Shown piece after piece: positions 57,931-64,000 of a stretch of 64,000 nucleotides of DNA; position 1 is the first letter of the stretch; every line of letters starts with the position of its first letter. Source of the stretch: Flavimobilis massiliensis (lineage in GTDB: Bacteria > Actinomycetota > Actinomycetes > Actinomycetales > Cellulomonadaceae); the NCBI RefSeq assembly GCF_900240335.1, contig NZ_LT964979.1:744001-808000 (forward strand). The letters are read 5' to 3'. A program made the translations under genes and the position numbers. The notes below the pieces were generated by a model. It was not told the DNA's origin and searched no databases. It saw only the letters and a program-made list of their open reading frames with translations.

Positions 57931-58635
57931 TCAGGGGTTCGCGCGGCGGGGTGCCGGGGCCGGCACGGCGTCGTCGTCGGGCAGGGTGATGCCCGTGCGT
58001 GCGACGGCCCGGGCGACCGTGGCGCGCAACGCGTCCGCGACGGCTCTCGTGCCGTCGTCGAGGGCTTCACGTCCGCTGCGGCCGGGCACCCGCGCGACGA
58101 CGACGGGCTCCCCCATCTCGACGACGAGACGCGCCCGCGGGCGTGGCAGCGACCCCGCGCCCCGTCCTGTCCGCCGCGTCCCGAGGATCGCGACCGGGAC
58201 GACGGGAGCCCCCGACGTGAGCGCGAGCCACACCGCACCGCCGCGGAGCGCACCGGCGTCGCCACGACCGCGGTGCCCCTCGGGGAAGATGCCGAGGACG
58301 TCTCCGCGGCGGAGCACTTCGAGGCCGAGCGCGAGCGCCGCCCGACCCCCGCTCTCGGCGTCGACGGGGATCTGCCCCGACCAGCGCAGCAGCGCGCCGA
58401 CAGGCCCGCGGAACGCCGCCTGCTTGACGAGCAGGTGCGCGGGGCGTGGCGAGACGCCGTAGAACAGCGGCCCGTCGAGGAGACCGATGTGATTGGCCGC
58501 GAGGATGACGGGGCCCTCGGCAGGGACGTGCTCGACGCCGACGACGCTCGTCGCCCACACGCCGTGAGCGAGGAACCGTCCGATCGGTCGTCCGCGACGC
58601 GCGGCCTCGGGCGCCGGGGCGCCCTCCCGCTTCAT
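57931..58635 (-). CDS. 1-acyl-sn-glycerol-3-phosphate acyltransferase (PlsC-like)
   Basis: This 234-residue protein has the acyltransferase motif AANHIGLLDGPLFY (a variant of NHxxxxD), then FPEGHRGRGDAGALRGGAVWLAL for the FPEG block and PVVPVAILGTRRTG. It acylates lysophosphatidate or a related lipid at the membrane. It overlaps cmk by four bases and is followed by der, an arrangement common in actinobacteria. Confidence 0.88.
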   Translation of the reverse strand: MKREGAPAPEAARRGRPIGRFLAHGVWATSVVGVEHVPAEGPVILAANHIGLLDGPLFYGVSPRPAHLLVKQAAFRGPVGALLRWSGQIPVDAESGGRAALALGLEVLRRGDVLGIFPEGHRGRGDAGALRGGAVWLALTSGAPVVPVAILGTRRTGRGAGSLPRPRARLVVEMGEPVVVARVPGRSGREALDDGTRAVADALRATVARAVARTGITLPDDDAVPAPAPRRANP

Positions 58636-59348
58636 GCCCGGGGGCGTGCGCCCGTGAGCCGGGCGACGACGTCCAAGACCGCATCGACGGTCTGCTCGAG
58701 GTCGAGGTCGGATGAGTCGACCGTCACGACACCGTCGGCAGCGACCTGGAACTCGACGACGGTCGAGTCGTCACGGTCGCGGCGCAGCACCTGATCGCGC
58801 GTCGCGTCGACCGCGGCCGCGTCGGCAGCACCGTGGAGCTCCTTCGCGCGGCGGGCGAGCCGCGCCTCCTCGCTCGCAGTGAGGAGCACGCGCACGTCCG
58901 CGTCGGGGGCAACGACCGTCGTGATGTCGCGACCCTCCGCGACGATGCCCCGCCCCTCGGAGAACGACCCCGGGACCGTCTGACCCGCGATGGCCTCGCG
59001 CTGCAGCCGCCGCAGCTCGGCGCGGACGTCGAGGTTCGTCGCGACCGCGCTCACCTTCTCGGAGATCCACGTCTCACGGATGTCGGCGCGCACGTCGGCG
59101 CCGTCGACCTCGAGCTTCTCGACGCTCGGGTCGACCCCTTGGTCGAGGGGCATCGCACGCACGGCGGCTGCGACCGCGTCCGTGTCCGCGAGGTCGATCT
59201 CCGAACGCAGGCACCACCACGTCGCGGCTCGGTACATCGCCCCCGTGTCGAGGTAGGCGAGTCCGAGGCGGCGGGCCACCTCACGCGAGACGCTCGACTT
59301 GCCGGACCCGGAGGGTCCGTCGATCGCGACGACGACGGGCTGGGACAT
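58632..59348 (-). CDS. cmk: Cytidylate kinase
   Basis: This 238-residue kinase has Walker A AIDGPSGSGKSSVSREVARRLG near the start, YLDTGAMYRAATW for substrate binding and AEGRDITTVVAPDADVRVLLTASEEARLARR for the lid. It phosphorylates CMP and dCMP. The ATG at 59348 follows GTGGAGACC; an upstream GTG at 59360 is less likely. It overlaps the acyltransferase and follows the pseudouridine synthase. Confidence 0.95.
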   Translation of the reverse strand: MSQPVVVAIDGPSGSGKSSVSREVARRLGLAYLDTGAMYRAATWWCLRSEIDLADTDAVAAAVRAMPLDQGVDPSVEKLEVDGADVRADIRETWISEKVSAVATNLDVRAELRRLQREAIAGQTVPGSFSEGRGIVAEGRDITTVVAPDADVRVLLTASEEARLARRAKELHGAADAAAVDATRDQVLRRDRDDSTVVEFQVAADGVVTVDSSDLDLEQTVDAVLDVVARLTGARPRA

Positions 59349-59407
59349 GGTGGTCTCCACGGGAGTGCGAGGCGCGTGTCGGGCACGCAGCGGAACGGGA
59401 CGGGTTG

Positions 59408-60478
59408 TCAGAGCCCGACGGACTTCATGAGGGTGCCGAGCTCGACCTGGCCGAGGACGCGGTGACGCCCCGGCGGCAGGTCCGCGAGACGGATGGGACC
59501 CATCTGCGTGCGGACGAGGCGCACGACCGGGTGGCCGACCGCGTCGAACATGCGGCGCACGATGCGGTTGCGACCCTCGTGGAGCACGACCTCGACGAGG
59601 CTCGCCTGGGGCGTGACGTCGAGGATCTGGAAGCGGTCGATCCGCGCGAACCCGTCGTCGAGGTCGACGCCGTGGACGAGCTGCTCCCCCACCTTGGGCG
59701 TCACGCGCCCCTGGACCTCGACGACGTACGTCTTGTCGACGCCGTAGCGCGGGTGCGTGAGGCGGTTCGCGAGTTCGCCGTCGTTCGTGAGGAGCAGCAG
59801 CCCCTCGGAGTCGTAATCGAGACGCCCGACGTGGAAGAGGCGCTCGGAACGATTGGCGAAGAACTCGGCGAGGCTACGTCGTCCCTCCGGGTCGTCCATC
59901 GACGAGACGACATGCTTGGGCTTGTTGAAGACAATCGTCACCTTCGCCGTGTCGAGCTCGAGCCGCAGACCGTCGACGTGCACGCTCTGCCGCGCCGGGT
60001 CGATGCGCACGCCGAGCTCCATGACGATCTGGCCGTCGACCTCGACACGCCCCTCCTCGATGAGTCGCTCGCACGCGCGACGCGAGCCGAGCCCCGCATC
60101 GGCAAGGACCTTCTGAAGACGGACGCCGTCGGCGACGTGAACGTCGCTCACGGGCGCCGGGCGCTCACGCTCGACGGGGGCACGACGCTGCCCGACGGGC
60201 GCGCCAAGACGCTGCCCGCGCGCGGGCGCGGCGGAGCGGCCAGGCTGGCTGGGGCGTCCGCCCTTGCCAGGGCGGCCTGCCTGCTGGCCCGAGCGCCCAC
60301 CGGACTGCCCCGGGCGCCCGCCCTGGCCGTCGCCGCGGCCGCCCGCGGACCCGCCGCGGCCGCTCTGTGCGCCGCCACGCCCCTGCTGGCCGCCGCCCTG
60401 GCCACGACCGGCGCCGCGGCCGCCCCCGGCCCCGCCGGTGCTGCCGCGTCCGCCGCGACCCGTGCTGCTGCTGCTCAC
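59408..60478 (-). CDS. rluB: Ribosomal large-subunit pseudouridine synthase (RluB/RsuA family)
   Basis: This 356-residue protein has a low-complexity Gly/Arg/Gln-rich tail (about the first 110 residues), an S4 RNA-binding domain (VRLQKVLADAGLGSRRACERLIEEGRVEVDGQ) and the synthase domain with GRLDYDSEGLLLLTNDG, whose first Asp is catalytic. It converts a uridine of 23S rRNA to pseudouridine. The start overlaps the scpB stop by four bases (GTGA). The long disordered tail is common in high-GC actinobacteria. Confidence 0.93.
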   Translation of the reverse strand: MSSSSTGRGGRGSTGGAGGGRGAGRGQGGGQQGRGGAQSGRGGSAGGRGDGQGGRPGQSGGRSGQQAGRPGKGGRPSQPGRSAAPARGQRLGAPVGQRRAPVERERPAPVSDVHVADGVRLQKVLADAGLGSRRACERLIEEGRVEVDGQIVMELGVRIDPARQSVHVDGLRLELDTAKVTIVFNKPKHVVSSMDDPEGRRSLAEFFANRSERLFHVGRLDYDSEGLLLLTNDGELANRLTHPRYGVDKTYVVEVQGRVTPKVGEQLVHGVDLDDGFARIDRFQILDVTPQASLVEVVLHEGRNRIVRRMFDAVGHPVVRLVRTQMGPIRLADLPPGRHRVLGQVELGTLMKSVGL

Positions 60479-61164
60479 TGCTGCTCCTCGTTCTGGGTGG
60501 CCGGCACGGTGCCGGCCGGTGTCGCCGGTGCGCCCGTGCCGTCGACGTCGTCGAGGACGTCGAGATCCGGCAGGTAGGGCGCGAGCGGCGGAAGATCGTC
60601 GAGCGAAGTCATCCCCATGCGCTCCAGGAAGGAGCCGGTCGTCCCGTAGAGATGGGCGCCCGTCGTGGGGTCGGTGCCGACCTCGTCGACGAGACCTCGC
60701 GCTACCAGGGTACGCATGACACCGTCGACGTTCACACCACGGACCGCCGAGACCTGCCCGCGTGTCACCGGCTGCCGGTACGCGACGATCGCGAGCGTCT
60801 CGAGCGCGGCCTGCGTGAGACGCGCCGTCTGACCCTCGAGCACGAACCTCCCCACGACGTCCGCGAACACGGGCGAGGAGAACAGCCGCCAGCCTCCCGC
60901 GACCTCGCGCAGCACGAAGCCGCGCGGCATCGCAGGGTCGCGGTACTCGGCCGCGAGGTCGTCGAGGATCTCGGCGGTCTCGTCGACCGGCAGGCCCGTC
61001 GCCGTGGCGAGCCTCACGGTGCTCACAGGCTCGTCGACGACCATGAGCACGGCCTCGAGCGCCGCACGCGCCCCTCCGGGCAAGTCGCGAACGTCGGTCT
61101 CTGGGCCGTCCCCCGCGTCCCGCCCGTCGGGTGCGTCCGGGTCCGTCGTCGGTTCCGTCGTCAT
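60475..61164 (-). CDS. scpB: Segregation and condensation protein ScpB
   Basis: This 229-residue protein has the ScpB winged-helix pair (GARAALEAVLMVVDEPVSTVRLATATGLPVDE, then LTQAALETLAIVAYRQPVTRGQVSAVRGVNVDGVMRTLVARGLV). It joins ScpA and SMC in chromosome organisation. The ATG at 61164 overlaps scpA by four bases. The acidic N-terminus and Pro-rich end are typical variable regions. Confidence 0.95.
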   Translation of the reverse strand: MTTEPTTDPDAPDGRDAGDGPETDVRDLPGGARAALEAVLMVVDEPVSTVRLATATGLPVDETAEILDDLAAEYRDPAMPRGFVLREVAGGWRLFSSPVFADVVGRFVLEGQTARLTQAALETLAIVAYRQPVTRGQVSAVRGVNVDGVMRTLVARGLVDEVGTDPTTGAHLYGTTGSFLERMGMTSLDDLPPLAPYLPDLDVLDDVDGTGAPATPAGTVPATQNEEQQ

Positions 61165-62135
61165 CCGTGCTCCTCCGTCGTCGTGCTGCCGTCCGTCCCC
61201 GCGGCGATGTCGGGCGTCGGAGCGTCGCCGTCGCGCCCGCCGTCGAACTCGTCGATCGTCATGGCTGCGACGAGCTCGTCGGCCGCGGGGCCGTCGGCCC
61301 CGCGGAGCCACTTCACCGTGAGCTCGCCGAGCGCCCCGGCCTGGTCGAGCGCGACCGCCCCGTCGCGGAAGAGCTCGAGCAGCGCAAGGAATCGCACGAC
61401 GACGACAAGCGTGCCGTCCGCGTCCTGCGTGAGCGTCCGGAACGACAGCGTGCCCGCGCGGCGCAGCCGATCGACAAGGATCGCGGCCTGCTCCCGCACC
61501 GTGACGACCGAACCGTGCAGGTGCGAGACGTCGACGCCGGGCGGCGGCGCCTTGGGTGCGAGCGCACGCGCCGCGAGCAGCGCGAGCCCCTCGGGGCCGA
61601 GCGTCCATACGAGCTCGGGAAGGAGCGTCGCATGCTCGGGCTCGAGGCCGACCGAGCGCGGCACGCTGCGCCCCTCGCGGGCGAACCGCTCCGCAAAGGC
61701 GTGCGAGACGTCCTTGTACGCCCGGTACTGGAGCAGCCGGGCGAAGAGGAGGTCGCGTGCCTCGAGAAGTTCGAGGTCCTCGGCGTCCTCGACCTCGCCC
61801 GACGGCAGGAGGCGCGCGGCCTTGAGGTCGAGCAGAGTCGCGGCGACGACGAGGAACTCCGACGCCGTCGACAGGTCCCAGCCGCGCAGCGTGCGGCCCG
61901 CAGCCTCGGCCTCGCGCGCGGCCACGTCCTGCGCCCGGATGTACGCGATGAACTCGTCCGTCACGCGAGCGAGGGCAATCTCCGTGATGTCGAGACGATG
62001 CTTGGAGATGAGCGAGAGCAGCAGGTCGAACGGACCCTCGAAGTTGTCGAGTCGCACATGGAACGCGCGGTCCTCGGGCGCGCCGTCGGCGACGCCCGCC
62101 GCGACACCCGTCACGGCCTCCGCGCCAGCCGTCAC
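61161..62135 (-). CDS. scpA: Segregation and condensation protein ScpA
   Basis: This 324-residue protein has the kleisin N-terminal pattern FHVRLDNFEGPFDLLLSLISKHRLDITEIALARVTDEFIAYI and the downstream ASEFLVVAATLLDLKAARLLPSGE. The C-terminal winged helix has FLALLELFRDGAVALDQAGALGELTVKW. It links SMC and ScpB. It lies between parA (five-base gap) and scpB (four-base overlap), consistent with co-transcription. Confidence 0.95.
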   Translation of the reverse strand: MTAGAEAVTGVAAGVADGAPEDRAFHVRLDNFEGPFDLLLSLISKHRLDITEIALARVTDEFIAYIRAQDVAAREAEAAGRTLRGWDLSTASEFLVVAATLLDLKAARLLPSGEVEDAEDLELLEARDLLFARLLQYRAYKDVSHAFAERFAREGRSVPRSVGLEPEHATLLPELVWTLGPEGLALLAARALAPKAPPPGVDVSHLHGSVVTVREQAAILVDRLRRAGTLSFRTLTQDADGTLVVVVRFLALLELFRDGAVALDQAGALGELTVKWLRGADGPAADELVAAMTIDEFDGGRDGDAPTPDIAAGTDGSTTTEEHG

Positions 62136-62140
62136 GAGGC

Positions 62141-63022
62141 TCAGGCGGCGTCGCCGCGCGCGATGAGCTCGCGCGCGAGCTGACGGTAGGCGTGCGCCCC
62201 GGCGTGCGACGGCGCATATGTCGTGATGGGCTCGGCCGCGACCGACGCGTCCGGGAACTTCACGGTCCGGGAGATCACCGTGTGGAGCAGGTTGTCACCG
62301 AACGCCTCGTGGACCCGCTCGACGACCTCGCGCGCGTGGAGCGTGCGGGCGTCGTACATCGTCGCCACGATGCCGTCGATCTCGAGCCGCGGGTTGAGCC
62401 GGTCACGGACCTTCTCGATCGTCTCGATGAGAAGCGCGACGCCGCGCAACGCGAAGAACTCGCACTCGAGCGGGATGAGTACACCGTGCGCGGCTGTGAG
62501 CGCGTTGACCGTGAGGAGGCCGAGCGACGGCTGGCAGTCGACGAGGACAACGTCGTAGTCGTCGAGCACGGGTCGCAGCACGCGGGCGAGGACGGACTCG
62601 CGGGCGACCTCGCCGACGAGCTGAACCTCCGCCGCGGAGAGATCGATGTTCGCGGGCAGGACGTCGAGGTTCTCGATCGCGGTGGGCCGAATGATCTCCG
62701 TGATGTCCGCCGAGCGGTCCATGAGGAGGTTGTAGATCGTGAGGTCAAGCTCGTTGGCGTTGACCCCGAGGCCGACCGACGCCGCGCCCTGCGGGTCGAA
62801 GTCGACGATGAGCACGCGACGCCCGAGCTCCGCGAGGCACGCGCCGAGGTTGATCGTCGTCGTCGTCTTGCCGACGCCGCCCTTCTGGTTGCACATCGCG
62901 ATGATGCGCGCCGGCCCGTGGCCGAAGAGGACGGCCGGCTCCGGGAACTGCGGCATGGGACGTCCGACGGCGTCCGTCTCGTCGGTCGTCGTCACGCTGG
63001 TCCCGGGCTCCTGGCTGCTCAC
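62141..63022 (-). CDS. parA: Chromosome-partitioning ATPase ParA/Soj
   Basis: This 293-residue protein has the deviant Walker A CNQKGGVGKTTTTINLGA (about residues 43-60), VLIVDFDPQGAASVGLGVNANE and LVDCQPSLGLLTVNALTAA. It lacks the N-terminal HTH of plasmid ParA, so it is of the Soj type found upstream of scpA in many actinobacteria, distinct from the origin parAB pair. The GTG at 63022 is chosen; the ATG at MPQFPE further in is possible. Confidence 0.92.
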   Translation of the reverse strand: MSSQEPGTSVTTTDETDAVGRPMPQFPEPAVLFGHGPARIIAMCNQKGGVGKTTTTINLGACLAELGRRVLIVDFDPQGAASVGLGVNANELDLTIYNLLMDRSADITEIIRPTAIENLDVLPANIDLSAAEVQLVGEVARESVLARVLRPVLDDYDVVLVDCQPSLGLLTVNALTAAHGVLIPLECEFFALRGVALLIETIEKVRDRLNPRLEIDGIVATMYDARTLHAREVVERVHEAFGDNLLHTVISRTVKFPDASVAAEPITTYAPSHAGAHAYRQLARELIARGDAA

Positions 63023-63105
63023 CGTCCCACGGTAACGCAGCGAGGCCCACGACCCGCGGAGCCACGCGGCCCGGCACACCGCACGACGTGACGGCCGCGG
63101 CGCGT

Positions 63106-64000
63106 TCAGCCCAGGGCGCGAGGGTGCGACGTGAGGTACATCTCACGCAGAGCGTCGGGCGTGACGAGCGTGTAGATCTGCGTCGTCGTCACCGAGGCGT
63201 GTCCGAGCAGCTCTTGGACGACGCGCACGTCGGCTCCGCCCTGGAGCAGGTGCGTCGCGAACGAGTGTCGCAGCGTGTGCGGCGAGACGGCGTCGGCGTG
63301 CGCGATCCCCGCGCGCTGCGCGGCGTCGCGCAGCACCGCCCACGCGCTCTGCCGCGAGAGGCGACGGCCGCGCGTGTTGAGGAAGAGCGCAGGGATGCCG
63401 GTGCCACGCGCCCCGAGAACGGGACGCGCCCGGACGACGTACGCCTCGACGGCGTCGCGTGCGTACGACCCGAGCGGGACGACGCGCTCCTTGCGCCCCT
63501 TGCCGAAGAGGCGCACCGCGGAGCCGCGCGGGTCGAGCTCGACGTCGTCGAGGTCGAGCCCGACGGCTTCCGAGATGCGGGCGCCCGTCGCGTAGACGAG
63601 TTCGAGGAGCGCGCGATCGCGCAGCGGACGTTCACCGTCGCCCGCTCCCGCCGCCTCAAGGATCGCGAGCACGTCGTCGACGGGGATCGCGCGTGGCAGT
63701 CGGCGCGGTCGCGCAGGAGGCTTGAGGCGCGAGCCGGTGTCGGCGTCCGCGAGGCCCTCGCTCGCGCAGAAGCGCGTCCAGCCGCGCACCGACGCGACCG
63801 CGCGCGCCGTCGACGACGGCGCGAGCACCGGTCGGCCGTCGGACCCCGTCCTCAGCACCTCGACGTACCCCTCGACGAGCTCGCGGGTGAGGTCGGTCGG
63901 CGTCGCGGCACCCTGGATCGCGACGTGCGCGACGAAACGCTCGAGATCACGACGGTAGGCGCCGAGGGTGTTGTCCGAGAGCCCACGTTCGACACGCAGG
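63106..64000 (-). CDS. xerD: Tyrosine recombinase XerD, 5' end beyond the window
   Basis: The frame is open to the window edge (about 297 residues visible), with the core-binding domain starting LRVERGLSDNTLGAYRRDLERFVAH. The catalytic set is complete: R in YATGARISEAVGLDLDD, K in FGKGRKERVVPLG, HTLRHSFATHLLQGG and GHASVTTTQIYT. It is XerD because it heads the parA-scpA-scpB cluster, as in mycobacteria. With XerC it acts at dif; a dif-like site lies at 7250-7277. The start codon lies outside. Confidence 0.93.
   Translation of the reverse strand, partial: LRVERGLSDNTLGAYRRDLERFVAHVAIQGAATPTDLTRELVEGYVEVLRTGSDGRPVLAPSSTARAVASVRGWTRFCASEGLADADTGSRLKPPARPRRLPRAIPVDDVLAILEAAGAGDGERPLRDRALLELVYATGARISEAVGLDLDDVELDPRGSAVRLFGKGRKERVVPLGSYARDAVEAYVVRARPVLGARGTGIPALFLNTRGRRLSRQSAWAVLRDAAQRAGIAHADAVSPHTLRHSFATHLLQGGADVRVVQELLGHASVTTTQIYTLVTPDALREMYLTSHPRALG

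Overview
The window is high-GC DNA from an actinobacterium, most likely of the order Micrococcales (Cellulomonas/Sanguibacter-like). The order is suggested by RbpA, PafB/PafC, HelY, a Ppm1-Lnt pair and the XerD-ParA-ScpA-ScpB-RluB-Cmk-PlsC-Der cluster, whose order resembles the terminus-proximal gene order of mycobacteria. The genus is a guess.

Layout. (1) 1-7,250 is accessory DNA: the 3' end of a MobF-type relaxase/helicase, an abortive-infection (Abi) protein, an operon of a tyrosine recombinase, a small HTH protein and a zinc-finger protein resembling a recombinase that has lost its active site, then an IS6100 insertion with an assembly gap (n at 6942). (2) A dif-like XerC/XerD site lies at 7250-7277, at the border with the chromosome. 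(3) 7,341-33,800 is mostly core chromosome: a short-type UvrA, rbpA with a SigR/SigH-type promoter, ppm1-lnt-amidohydrolase-helY-diacylglycerol kinase-tatC-tatA-pafC-pafB on the minus strand, DUF3866 and a DUF4129/MoxR/DUF58 operon on the plus strand, glgP, and an LLM monooxygenase-MarR-FMN reductase operon. (4) 34,143-42,310 holds a Mn/Fe-type ABC importer, an SPFH plus zinc-ribbon pair, and a TPP-riboswitch thiamine operon (thiM, thiE, thiD-tenA fusion).

(5) 42,350-49,105 is the most striking part. A gene for the RNA ligase RtcB is split by a 5.5 kb element carrying two tyrosine recombinases (tnpA/tnpB-like, overlapping TGATG), a merR-like regulator and a mercuric reductase. Joining the two flanks at a shared GGC codon restores an uninterrupted 407-residue RtcB, so the element boundaries can be read almost to the base. 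The layout recalls Tn554 (which targets radC), but with a mercury cargo and an rtcB target. (6) A His-rich CPH-type copper/silver ATPase with a CsoR-like operator follows. (7) An IS481-family element sits against the 3' end of tRNA-Pro(GGG), flanked by a 14-bp repeat of the tRNA end, and separates the tRNA from its terminator. (8) The end of the window holds an MFS exporter, a ferredoxin-reductase-like flavoprotein and the der-plsC-cmk-rluB-scpB-scpA-parA-xerD block, with xerD cut by the window edge.

Overall, a core region probably close to the replication terminus has taken in at least three kinds of mobile DNA: an island at a dif-like site, an rtcB-targeting recombinase transposon, and two insertion sequences. 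No CRISPR array and no rRNA were seen. All functional calls come from reading the sequence without database searches.
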